Part shown: positions 13,200-26,214 of the stretch, in pieces
How positions within the stretch are numbered: position 1 is the first letter of the stretch
Layout: every line of letters starts with the position of its first letter
Assembly: GCA_033782935.1 (NCBI GenBank)
Contig: JAWQEG010000717.1
Coordinates: 682,001-746,000, forward strand
DNA length: 64,000 nt
Direction of reading: 5' to 3'
Origin: Petrolisthes cinctipes
Lineage: Eukaryota > Arthropoda > Malacostraca > Decapoda > Porcellanidae
The notes under the pieces: generated by a model
Database searches by the model: none
Told to the model about the DNA's origin: nothing
What the model saw: the letters and a program-made list of their open reading frames with translations, nothing else
Made by a program: the position numbers and the translations under genes

Positions 13200-14048
13200 T
13201 TCGGTCCAAGAAGCGATTTGTACATGCCTACTCAGTAATAGAATATTTTTAAGATTAAGGCCGAAAACATGCTGAAAATCGATATTTTAGGTGCACAAAA
13301 TCGATATGTGCATGCATCTTCTGTACCCGTTTATGTCCCAAATTCAGGCTCAAAACACCCTAAAATTCGATATTTTTGGGTCCAAAAAGCGATCTGTACA
13401 TGCCTACTCAGTGCTAGAATATTTTCAAAATATAGGTTCAAAACATGCTAAATATGGATATTTTGGGTGCACAAAGTCTATATATGCATGCATTTTCTGT
13501 ACCCATTTACATCCCAAATTCAGGCTTAAAACACCCGAAAATTCGATGTTTTTGGGTCCCCGAAGCGATATGTACATGCCTACTCCGTGTTAGAGTAATT
13601 TCATAATACAGGCCCAAAACATGCTGAAAATCGATATTTTAGGTCCCCAAAGTCAATATGTGTATGCATCTTCTGTAAACGTTTATATTCCAAATTCAGA
13701 CTCAAAACACCCGAAAATTCGATATTTTTGGGTCCCAGAAGCGATCTGTACATGCCTACTCCGTATTAGAGTATTTTTATAATACAGGCCCAAAACATGC
13801 TGAAAATCGATATTTTAAGTGCCCAAAGTCAATATGTGTATGCATCTTCAGTACCCGTTTATATCTCAAATTCAGGCTCAAAACACCCGAAAATTCGATA
13901 TTTTTGGGTCCCAGAAGCAAACTGTACATGCCTACTCAGTGCTAGAATGTTTTCAAAATATAGTCCCAAAACATGCTGAAAATCGATATTTTAGGTGCCC
14001 AAAGTCGATATGTGCATGCATCTTCTGTACCCGTTTATATCTCAAATT
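13200..14048 (+). repeat. Duplicated block S, copy 1
   Basis: Matches 16018-16866 at offset 2,818 (16 monomers plus 2 bp). Shared markers are TTTTTAAGATTAAGGCCG, GTTTATGTCCCAAATTC and TATGGATATTTTGGGTGC. The same 16-monomer step separates parts of block P copies 3 and 4 (2,817 bp), hinting at a 16-mer register in domain I. Confidence 0.85.
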
Positions 14049-16017
14049 CAGGCTCAAAACACCCGAAAATTCGATATTCTTGGGTCCCAGAAGCGATCTG
14101 TACATGCCTACTCAATGTTAGATTATTTTCAAACCACAGGCACAAAAACAAGTTGAAAATAGATATTTTAGGTGCCCAAAATTAATATGTGCATGGATCT
14201 TCTGTACCCGTTTATGTCCCAAATTCAGGCTCAAAACACCTGAAAATTCGATGTTTTTGGGACCCAGAAGCGATCTGTACATGCCTACTCAATGTTAAAA
14301 TATTTCCAAAATACAGGAACAAAAACAAGTTGAAAATCGATGTTTTAGGTACCCAAAATCGATATGTGCATTCATCTTCAGTACCCGTTTATATCTCAAA
14401 TTCAGGCTCAAAACACCCGAAAAATCGATATTTATGGGTCCCAGAAGCTATCTGTACATGTCTATTCCGTGTTAGAGTTTTTTCAAAATAAAGGCCAAAA
14501 ACATGCTGAAAATCGATATATTAGGTGCCCAAAGTCGATATGTGGATTCATCTTCTGTACCCGTTGATATCTCAAATTCAAGCTCAAAACACCCGAAAAT
14601 TCGATATTTTTGGGTCCCAAAAGCGATCTGTACATGCCTACTCCGTGTTAGAGTATTTTCATAATACAGACCCAACATGCTCAAAATCGATATTTTAGGT
14701 GCAAAAAGTCGATATGTGCTTGCATCTTCAGTACCCGTTTATATCTCAAATTCAGGCTTAAAACACCCGAAAAATCGATATTTTTGGGTCCCAGAAGCGA
14801 TCTGTACATGCCTACTCAGTGACAGAATATTGTCAAAATACAGACCCAAAACATGCTGAAAATTGATATTTCAGGTGCCCAAAGTCGATATATGTGCATG
14901 CATCTTCAGTACCCGTTTATATCACAAATTCAGGCTCAAAACATCTGAAAATTCGATATTTTTGCGTCCCAGAAGCGATCTGTACATGCCTATTCAGTAA
15001 TGGAATGTTCTCAAAATATAGGCTCACAGCATGCTAAAAATCAATATTTTAGGAGTCCAAAGTCGATATGTGCATTCATCTTCTGTACCCGTTGATATCT
15101 CAAATTCAAGCTCAAAACACCCGAAAATTCGATATTTTTGGGTCCCAGAAGCGATCTGTACATGCCTACTCCGTGTTAGAGTATTTTCATTATACAGGCC
15201 CAAAATATGCTGAAAATCGTTATTTTAGGTGCCCAAAGTCAATATGTGTATGCATCTTCTGTACCCGTTTATATCTCAAATTCAGGCTCAAAACACCCGA
15301 AAAATCGATACTTATGGGTCCCAGAAGCGATCTGTACATGCCTATTCCGTGTTAGAGTTTTTTCAAAATAAAGGCCAAAAACATGCTGAAAATCGTTATA
15401 TTAGGTGCCCAAAGTCGATATGTGCATTTATCTTCTGTACCCGTTGATATCTCAAATTCAAGCTCAAAACACCCGAAAATTCAAAATTTTTGGGTCCCAG
15501 AAGCGATCTGTACATGCCTACTCCGTGTTAGAGTATTTTCATAATACAGGCCTAAAATATGCTGAAAATCGATATTCTAGGTGACCAAAGTCAATATGTG
15601 TATGCATCTTCTGTACCCGTTTATATCTCAAATTCAGGCTCAAAACACCCGAAAAATCGATATTTTTGGGTCCCAGAAGCTATCTGTACATGCCTATTCC
15701 GTGTTAGAGTATTTTCATAATACAGACCCAAAACATGCTGAAAAACGATATTTTAGGTGCCCAAAGTCGATATGTGCATGCATCTTCAGTACCCGTTTAT
15801 ATCTCAAATTCAGGCTCAAAACACCTGAAAATTCGATATTTTTGCGTCCCAGAAGCGATCTGTACATGCCTATTCAGTAATGGAATGTTTTCAAAATATA
15901 GGCTCAAAGTATGCTAAAAATCAATATTTTAGGTGTCCAAAGTCGATATGTGCATGCATCTTCTGTACCCGTTGATATCTCAAATTCAAGCTCAAAACAC
16001 CCTAAAATTCGATATTT

Positions 16018-16866
16018 TTGGGTCCAAGAAGCGATTTGTACATGCCTACTCAGTAATAGAATATTTTTAAGATTAAGGCCGAAAACATGCTGAAAATCGA
16101 TATTTTAGGTGCACAAAATCGATATGTGCATGCATCTTCTGTACCCGTTTATGTCCCAAATTCAGGCTCAAAACACCCTAAAATTCGATATTTTTGGGTC
16201 CAAAAAGCGATCTGTACATGCCTACTCAGTGCTAGAATATTTTCAAAATATAGGTTCAAAACATGCTAAATATGGATATTTTGGGTGCACAAAGTCTATA
16301 TATGCATGCATTTTCTGTACCCATTTACATCCCAAATTCAGGCTTAAAACCCCCGAAAATTCGATGTTTTTGGGTCCCCGAAGCGATATGTAAATGCCTA
16401 CTCCGTGTTAGAGTAATTTCATAATACAGGCCCAAATCATGCTGAAAATCGATATTTTAGGTCCCCAAAGTCAATATGTGTATGCATCTTCTGTAAACGT
16501 TTATATTCCAAATTCAGACTCAAAACACCCGAAAATTTGATATTTTTGGGTCCCAGAAGCGATCTGTACATGCCTACTCCGTATTAGAGTATTTTTATAA
16601 TACAGGCCCAAAACATGCTGAAAATCGATATTTTAAGTGCCCAAAGTCAATATGTGTATGCATCTTCAGTACCCGTTTATATCTCAAATTCAGGCTCAAA
16701 ACACCTGAAAATTCGATATTTTTGGGTCCCAGAAGCAAACTGTACATGCCTACTCAGTGCTAGAATGTTTTCAAAATATAGTCCCAAAACATGCTGAAAA
16801 TCGATATTTTAGGTGCCCAAAGTCGATATGTGCATGCATCTTCTGTACCCGTTTATATCTCAAATT
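16018..16866 (+). repeat. Duplicated block S, copy 2
   Basis: Counterpart of 13200-14048, about 850 bp and nearly identical, including the rare TTCTGTAAACGTTTATATTC segment. The match ends where this copy reads CAAGCTCAAAAC and the first reads CAGGCTCAAAAC. Confidence 0.85.
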
Positions 16867-16957
16867 CAAGCTCAAAACACCCGAAAATTCAAAATTTTTG
16901 GGTCCCAGAAGCGATCTGTACATGCCTACTCCGTGTTAGAATATTTTCATATTACTG

Positions 16958-19900
16958 ACCCAACATGCTCAAAATCGATATTTTAGGTGCAAAAAGTCGA
17001 TAAGTGCATGCATCTTCAGTACCAGTTTATATCTCAAATTCAGGCTCAAAACACCCGAATATTCGATTTTATTTTGGCCCAGAAGTAATCTGTACATGCC
17101 TACTCAGTGCTAGAATATTTTCAAAATATAATCCCAAAACATGCTGAAAATCGATATATTAGGTGCCCAAAGTCGATATGTGCATGCATTTTCTGTACCT
17201 GTTTATATCTCAAATTCAGGCTCAAAACACCCGAATATTCGATTTTATTGGCATCCAGAAGCGATCTGTACATGCCTACTCCGTGTTAGAGTATTTTCAA
17301 AATACAGGCCTAAAACATGCTGAAAATCGATATTTTAGGTGCCCAAAGTCGATATGTGCATGGATCTTCTGTACCCGTTTATATCTCAAATTAAGGCTCA
17401 AAACACCCGAAAATTCGATATTTTTGGGTCCCAGAACCGATGTGTACATACCTACTCAATGTTAGAATATTTTCAAAACAGAGGCACAAAAACAAGTTGA
17501 AAATCGATATTTTAGGTGCCCAAAATCGATATGTGCATGCATCTTCAGTACCCGTTTATATCTCAAATTCTGGCTCAAAACACCCGAAAATTCGATATTT
17601 TTGGTTCCCAAAAGCGATCTGTACATGCCTACTCCGTGTTAGAGTATTTTCAAAATACAGGCCTAAAACATGCTGAAATTCGATATTTTAGGTGCCCAAA
17701 GTCAATATATGTATGCATCTTCTGTACCCGTGTATATCTCAAATTCAGGCTCAAAACACCTGAAAATTCAATATTTTTGCGTCCAAGAAGCGATCTGTAC
17801 ATGCCTATTCAGTAATAGAATGTTTTCAAAATATAGGCTCAAATCATGCTAAAAATCGATATTTTAGGTGTCCAAAGTCGATATGTGCATTCATCTTCTG
17901 TACCTGTTGATATCTCAAATTCAAGCTCAAAACACCCGAAAAATCGATATTTTTGGGTCCCAGAAGCGATCTGTACATGCCTATTCCGTGTTAGAGTTTT
18001 TTTCAAAATAAAGGACAAAAACATGCTAAAAATCGATATATTAGGTGCCCAAAGTCGATATGTGCATGCATTTCTGTACCCTTTTATATTTAAATTCATA
18101 TTCAAAATACCCGAAAATTCGATATTTTTGGGTTCCAGAAGCGATCTCTCCATGCCTACTCAATGCTAGAATATTTTTAAGTTATAGGCCGAAAACATGC
18201 TGAAAATCGATATTTTAGGTGTCCAAAGTCGATATGTGCATGCATTTTCTGTACCCGTTTATATCTCAAATTCAGGTTCAAAACACCTGAAAATTCGATA
18301 TTTTTGAGTCCCAGAAGCGATCTGTACATACCTACTCAATGTTAGAATACTTTCAAAACACAGGCACAAAAACAAGTTGAAAATCGATATTTTATGTGTC
18401 CAAAATCGATATGTGCATGCATCTTCTGTACCCGTTAATATCTCAAATTCAGGCTCAAAACACCCGAAAATTCTATTTTTTTGGGTCCCAGAAGCGATCT
18501 GTACATGCCTACTAAGTAATAGAATATTTTCAAGATTCAGGCCGAAAATATGCTGAAAATCTATATTTTAGGTGCCCAAAGTCGATATGTGCATGCATCT
18601 TTTGTACCAGTTTATATCTCAAATTCAGGCTCAAAACACCCGATAATTCGATATTTTTATGTCCCAGAACCTATCTTTACATGCCTACTCCTTTCTAGAA
18701 TGTTTTCAAGATACAGACCCAACATGCTCAAAATCGATATTTTAGGTGCAAAAAGTCGATATGTGCATGCATCTTCAGTACCCGTTTATATCTCAAATTC
18801 AGGCTTAAAACACCCGAAATTTCGATATTTTTGGGTCCCAAGAGCGATCTGTACATGCCTACTCAATGCTAGAATTTATTCAATATATAGGCCCAAAACA
18901 TGCTGAAAATCGATATTTTAGGTGCCCAAAGTCGATATGTGCATGCATCTTCTGTACCTGTTTATATCTCAAATTCAGGCTCAAAACACCCGAATATTTA
19001 ATCATATTTTGGCCCAAAAGAGATCTGTACATGCCTACACAGTGACAGAATATTTTCAAAATACAGACCCAAAACATGCTGAAAATTGATATTTCAGGTG
19101 CCCAAAGTCGATATGTGGATGCATCTTCAGTACCCGTTTATATCTCAAATTCAGGCTCAAAACACCTGAAAATTCGATATTTTTGCGTCCCAGGAGCGAT
19201 CTGTACATGCCTATTCAGTAATAGAATGTTTTCAAAATATAGGCTCAAATCATGCTAAAAATCGATATTTTAGGTGTCCAAAGTCGATATGTGCATGCAT
19301 CTTCTGTACCCGTTTATATCTCAAATTCAGGTTCAAAACACCCGAAAATTCGATATTTTTGGGTCCAAGAAGCGATGTGTACATACCTACTCAATGTTAG
19401 AATATTTTCAAAACACAGGCACAAAAAACAAGTTGAAAATCGATATTTTAGGTGCCCAAAATCAATATGTGCATGCATCTTCAGTACCCGTTTATATCTC
19501 AAATTCTGGCTCAAAACACCAGAAAATTCGATATTTTTGGTTCCCAAAAGCGATCTGTACATGCCTACTCCGTGTTAGAGTATTTTCAAAATACAGGCCT
19601 AAAACATGCTGAAAATCGATATTTTAGGTGCCCAAATTCAATATGTGTATGCATCTTCTGTACCCGTGTATGTCTCAAATTCAGGCTGAAAACACCCGAA
19701 AATTCAAATTTTTTTGTTCCCAGAAGCGATCTGTACCTACCTACTCCGTGTTAGAGTATTTTCAAAATACAGGCCCAAAACATGCTGAAATTCGATATTT
19801 TAGGTGCAAAAAGCAATATGTGTATGCATCTTCAGTACACGTTTATATCTCAAATTCAGGCTCAAAACATCCGAAAAATCGATATTTTTGGGTCCAAGAA

Positions 19901-20097
19901 GCGATTTGTACATGCCTACTCAGTAATAGCATATTTTTAAGATTCAGGACGAAAACATGCTAAAAATCGATATTTTATGTGCCCAAAATCGATATGTGCA
20001 TGCATCTTCTGTACCCGTTTATGTCCCAAATTCAGGCTCAAAACACACTAAAATTCTATATTTTTGGGTCCAAAAAGCGATCTGTACATGCCTACTC
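16958..20097 (+). repeat. Block P, copy 2
   Basis: Counterpart of 766-3905 at an exact 92-monomer offset, with no net indel across 3.1 kb and only scattered substitutions, for example TATATG for TATGTG near 17706. The copies part at about 20097, where this copy reads ACTCCGTATTAG and copy 1 reads ACTCAGTGCTAT. Confidence 0.88.
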
Positions 20098-21190
20098 CGT
20101 ATTAGAGTATTTTCATAATACAGGACCAAAACATGCTAAATATGGATATTTTGGGTGCACAAAGTCTATATATGCATGCATCTTTTGTAGCCGTTTATAT
20201 CTCAAATTCAGGCTCAAAACTCCCAAAAATTCGATATTTTTGGGTCCCAGAAGCGATCTGTACATGCCTACTCAATGTTAAAATATTTTCAAAATACAGG
20301 CAGAAAAACAAGTTAAAATCCATATTTTAGGTGCCCAAGTCAATATGTGCTTGCATTTTCTGTACCCATTTACATCCCAAATTCAGGCTTAAAACACCCG
20401 AAAATTCGATGTTTTTGGGTCCCAGAAGCGATATGTACATGCCTACTCCGTGTTAGAGTATTTTCATAATACAGGCCCAAAACATGCTGAAAATCGATAT
20501 TTTAGGTGCCAAAAGTCAATATGTGTATGCATCTTCTGTACACGTTTATATCCCAAATTCAGACTCTAAACACCCGAAAATTCGATATTTTTGGGTCCCA
20601 GAAGCGATCTGTACATGCCTACTCCGTATTAGAGTATTTTCATAATACAGGCCCAAAACATGCTGAAAATCGATTTTTTTTGGTGCCCAAAGTCAATATG
20701 TGTATGCATCTTCAGTACCCATTTATATCTCAAATTCAAGCTCAAAACACCCGAAAATTCGATATTTTTGGGTCCCAGAAGCGATCTGTACATGCCTACT
20801 CAATGTTAGAATATTTTCAAAACACAGGCACAAAAACAAGTTGAAAATAGATATTTTATGTGCCCAAAATTGGTATGTGCATAGATCTTCTGTACCCGTT
20901 TATGTCCCAAATTCAGTCTTAAAACACCCGAAAATTAGATAATTTTGGGACCCAGAAGCGATCTGTACATGCCTACTCAATGTTAGAATATTTTCAAAAT
21001 ACAGGCACAATAACAAGTTGAATATCGATGTTTTAGGTGCCCAAAATCGATATGTGCATGCATCTTCAGTACCCGTTTATATCTCAAATTCAGGCTCAAA
21101 ACACCCGGAAATTCGATATTTTTGGGTCCCAGAAGCTATCTGTACACGCCTACTCAGTGTTAGAATATTTTCATAATACACGCCAAAAAC

Positions 21191-21358
21191 ATTCTGGAAA
21201 TCAATATTTTAGGTTCCCAATGTGTATGCAATTTTTGTACCCATTTCTATTCCATATTCGTGCTCAAAACATCCAAAAAATCGATATTTTTGGGCCCCAG
21301 AAGCTATATGTACATGCCTACTCCGTGTTAGAGTATTTTCAAGATACAGGCCCAAAAC
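21191..21358 (+). repeat. 168-bp diverged monomer with an 8-bp internal deletion
   Basis: The unit from 21191 to the next start at 21359 is 168 bp. The missing 8 bp lie in half A, where the usual GCCCAAAGTCAATATGTG reads TCCCAATGTG. It is also one of the most substituted monomers in the window (ATTCTGGAAATC, CATTTCTATTCCATATTCGTG). The deletion shifts reading frame and alone accounts for the 156-codon open frame at 21037-21507. Confidence 0.88.
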
Positions 21359-22414
21359 ATGCTGAAAATCGATATTTTAGGTGCCCAAAGTCAATATGTG
21401 TATGCATCATCTGTACCCGTTTATATCTCAAATTCAGGCTCAAAACACCCGAAAATTCGATATGTTTTGGTCCAAGAAGCGATCTGTACATACATACTCA
21501 GTGCTAAAATATTTTCAGAATATAAGCTCAAAACATGCTAAAAATCGATATTTTAGGTGCCCAAAGTCAATATGTGTATGCATCTTCTGTACCCTTTTAT
21601 ATCCCAAATTCTGGCTCAAAAAACCAGAAAATTCGATATTTTTTGGTCTCATAAGCATTCTGTACATGCCTACTCAATGTTAGAATATTTTCAAAATACA
21701 GGCAGAAAAACAAGTTAAAATCGATATTTTAGGTGCCCAAAGTCGATATGTGCATGCATCTTCTGTACACTTTTATATCTCAAATTCAGGCTCAAAACAC
21801 CCGAAAATTCGATATTTTTGGGTCCCAGAAGCGATGTGTACATGCCTACTCAATGTTAGAATATTTTCAAAATACAGGCACAAAAACAAGTTGAAAATCG
21901 ATATTTTAGGTGCCCAAAATCGATATGTGCATGAATCTTCAGTACCCGTTTATATCTCAAATTCTGGCTCAAAACACCCGAAAATTCGATATTTTTGGTT
22001 CCCAGAAGCGATCTGTACATGCCTACTCCGTTTTAGAGTATTTTCAAAATACAGGCCCAAAACATGCTGAAATTCGATATTTTAGGTGCCAAAAGCAATA
22101 TGTGTATGCATCTTCTCTACCCGTTTATATCTCAAATTCAGGCTCAAAACATCCAAAAAATCGATATTTTTGGGTCCAAGAAGCGATTTGTACATGCCTA
22201 CTCCGTAATAGAATATTTTTAAGATTCAGGCCGAAAACATGCTGAAAATCGATATTTTAGGTGCCCAAAATCGATATGTGCATGCATCTTCTGTACCCGT
22301 TCATATCTCAAATTCTGGCTCAAAACACCCTAAAATTCGATATTTTGGGGTCCCAGAAGGGATCTGTACATGCCTACTCCGTGTTAAAGTATTTTCAAAA
22401 TACAGGCCCAAAAC

Positions 22415-22960
22415 ATGCTGAAAATCGATATTTTAGGTGCCCAAAGTCAATATGTGAATGCATCTTCTGTACCCGTTTATATCTCAAATTCAGGCTTAAA
22501 ACACCTGAAAATTCGATATTTTTGGTTTCCGGAATCGATCTGTACATGCCTACTCCGTGTTAGAGTATTTTCAAAATACAGGCATAAAACATGCTGAAAA
22601 TTGATATTTCAGGTGCCGAAAGTCGATATGTGCATGCATCTTCAGTACCCGTTTATATCTCAAATTCAGGCTCAAAACACCTGAAAATTCGATATTTTTG
22701 GGTCCCAGAAGCGATCTGTACATGCCTACTCCGTGTTAGAATATTTTTATAATACAGGCCCAAAACATGCTAAAAATCGATATTTTAGGTGCCCAAAGTC
22801 AATATGTGTATGTATCTTCAGTACGCGTTTATATCTCAAATTCAGGATCAAAACACCCAAAAATTCGATATTTTTGGGTCCCAGAAGCGATCTGTACATG
22901 CCTACTCAGTAACAGAATATTTTCAAAATACAAGTCAAAATATGCTGAAAAACGATATTT
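22415..22960 (+). repeat. Duplicated block T, copy 1 (domain II-like monomers inside domain I)
   Basis: Three monomers resembling 33682-34230 at an offset of about 11,267 (64 monomers plus 3-4 bp). They share TATGTGAATGCAT, TGGTTTCCGGAA and CAAAATACAAGTCAAAATAT. The copies carry more differences than the other blocks, so this looks like an older exchange. Confidence 0.7.
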
Positions 22961-23989
22961 TAGGTGCCCAAAGTCGATATGAGTATGCATCTTCAGTACC
23001 CGTTTATATCTCAAATTCAGGCTCAAAACACCCGAAAATTAGATGTTTTTGGTTTCCTGAAGCGATCTGTACATGCCTACTCAATGTTAGAATATTTTCA
23101 AAACACAGGCACAAAAACAAGTTGAAAATCGATATTTTAGGTGCCCAAAATCGATATGTGCATGCATCTTCTGTGCCTGTTTATGTCCCAAATTCAGGCT
23201 CAAAACACCCTAAAATTCGATATTTTTGGGTCCCAGAAGCGATCTGTACATCTCTACTCCGTGCTAGAATATTTTCAAAATATAGGCCCAAAACATGCTA
23301 AATATCGATATTTTGGGTGCCAAAGTCGATATGTGCATGCATCTTCTGTAGCCGTTTATATCTCAAATTCAGACTCAAAACCCCTGAAAATTCGATATTT
23401 TTACGTCCCAGAAGCGATCTGTACATGCCTACTAGAAAATAGAATGTTTTCATAATATAGGCTCAAAGCATGCTAAAAATCGATATTTTAGGGGTCCAAA
23501 GTCGATATGTGCATGCATCTTCTGTACCCGTTGATATCTCAAATTCAGGCTCAAAACACCCGAAAATTCGATATTTTTGGGTCCCAGAAGCGATCTGTAC
23601 ATGCCTACTCCGTGTTAGAGTATTTTCATAATACAGGCCCAAAACATGCTGAAAATCGATATTTTATGTGCCCAAAGTCAATATGTGTATACATCTTCTG
23701 TACCCGTTTATATCTCAAATTCAGGCTCAAAACACCCGAAAAATCGATATTTATGGGTCCCAGAAGCTATCTGTACATGCCTATTCCGTGTTAGAGTTTT
23801 TTCAAAATAAAGGCCAAAAACATGCTGAAAATCGATATATTAGGTGCCCAAAATCGATATGTGCATTCATCTTCTGTACCCGTTGATATCTCAAATTCTA
23901 GCTCAAAACACCCGAAAATTCGATATTTTTGGTTCCCAGAAGCGATCTGTACATGCCTACTCCGTGTTAGAGTATTTTCATAATACAGA

Positions 23990-25964
23990 CCCAACATGCT
24001 CAAAATCGATATTTTAGGTGCAAAAAGTCGATATGTGCATGCATCTTCAGTACCCGTTTATATCTCAAATTCAGGCTCAAAACACCCAAATATTCGATTT
24101 TATTTTGGCCCAGAAGTAATCTGTACATGCCTACTCAGTGCTAGAATATTTTCAAAATATAGGCCCAAAACATGCTGAAAATCGATATATTAGGTGCCCA
24201 AAGTCGATATGTGCATGCATATTCTGTACCTGTTTATATCTCAAATTCAGGCTCAAAACATCCGAATATTCGATTTTATTGGCGTCCAGAAGCGATCTGT
24301 ACGTGCCTACTCAGTGACAGAATATTTTCAAATAACAGACCCAAAACATGCTGAAAATCGATATTTTAGGTGCCCAAAGTCGATATGTGCATGGATCTTC
24401 TGTACCCGTTTATATCTCAAATTAAGGCTCAAAACACCCGAAAATTCGATATTTTTGGGTCCCAGAACCGATGTGTACATACCTACTCAATGTTAGAATA
24501 TTTTCAAAACAGAGGCACAAAAACAAGTTGAAAATCGATATTTTAGGTGCCCAAAATCGATATGTGCATGCATCTTCAGTACCCGTTTATATCTCAAATT
24601 CTGGCTCAAAACACCCGAAAATTCGATATTTTTGGTTCCCAAAAGCGATCTGTACATGCCTACTCCGTGTTAGAGTATTTTTAAAATACAGGCCTAAAAC
24701 ATGCTGAAATTCGATATTTTAGGTGCCCAAAGTCAATATGTGTATGCATCTTCTGTACCCGTGTATATCTCAAATTCAGGCTCAAAAGACCTGAAAATTC
24801 AATATTTTTGCGTCCAAGAAGCGATCTGTACATGCCTATTCAGTAATAGAATGTTTTCAAAATATAGGCTCAAATCATGCTAAAAATCGATATTTTAGGT
24901 GTCCAAAGTCGATATGTGCATTCATCTTCTGTACCTGTTGATATCTCAAATTCAAGCTCAAAACACCCGAAAAATCGATATTTTTGGGTCCCAGAAGCGA
25001 TCTGTACATGCCTATTCCGTGTTAGAGTTTTTTTCAAAATAAAGGACAAAAACATGCTAAAAATCGATATATTAGGTGCCCAAAGTCGATATGTGCATGC
25101 ATTTCTGTACCCTTTTATATTTAAATTCATATTCAAAATACCCGAAAATTCGATATTTTTGGGTTCCAGAAGCGATCTCTCCATGCCTACTCAATGCTAG
25201 AATATTTTTAAGTTATAGGCCGAAAACATGCTGAAAATCGATATTTTAGGTGTCCAAAGTCGATATGTGCATGCATTTTCTGTACCCGTTTATATCTCAA
25301 ATTCAGGTTCAAAACACCTGAAAATTCGATATTTTTGAGTCCCAGAAGCGATCTGTACATACCTACTCAATGTTAGAATACTTTCAAAACACAGGCACAA
25401 AAACAAGTTGAAAATCGATATTTTAGGTGTACAAAATCGATATGTGCATGCATCTTCTGTACCCGTTAATATCTCAAATTCAGGCTCAAAACACCCGAAA
25501 ATTCTATTTTTTTGGGTCCCAGAAGCGATCTGTACATGCCTACTAAGTAATAGAATATTTTCAAGATTCAGGCCGAAAATATGCTGAAAATCTATATTTT
25601 AGGTGCCCAAAGTCGATATGTGCATGCATCTTTTGTACCAGTTTATATCTCAAATTCAGGCTCAAAACACCCGATAATTCGATATTTTTATGTCCCAGAA
25701 CCTATCTTTACATGCCTACTCCTTTCTAGAATGTTTTCAAGATACAGACCCAACATGCTCAAAATCGATATTTTAGGTGCAAAAAGTCGATATGTGCATG
25801 CATCTTCAGTACCCGTTTATATCTCAAATTCAGGCTTAAAACACCCGAAATTTCGATATTTTTGGGTCCCAAGAGCGATCTGTACATGCCTACTCAATGC
25901 TAGAATTTATTCAATATATAGGCCCAAAACATGCTGAAAATCGATATTTTAGGTGCCCAAAGTC
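23990..25964 (+). repeat. Block P, copy 3 (truncated at both ends)
   Basis: Matches 767-2741 at offset 23,223. To the left, sequence 23668-24003 matches 93-428 at offset 23,575, so two monomers present at about 421-772 are missing here (352 bp). To the right the match stops near 25964. There TATATATGCATGC appears and the array switches to monomers like those at 14.98-15.4 kb. Confidence 0.82.
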
Positions 25965-26214
25965 GATATATATGCATGCATCTTCAGTACCCGTTTATAT
26001 CTCAAATTCATGCTCAAAACACCTGAAAATTCGATATTTTTGCGTCCCAGAAGCGATCTGTACATGCCTATTCAGTAATGGAATGTTCTCAAAATATAGG
26101 CTCAAAGCATGCTAAAAATCAATATTTTAGGTGTCCAAAGTCGATATGTGCATTCATCTTCTGTACCCGTTGATATCTCAAATTCAAGCTCAAAACACCC
26201 GAAAATTCGATATT

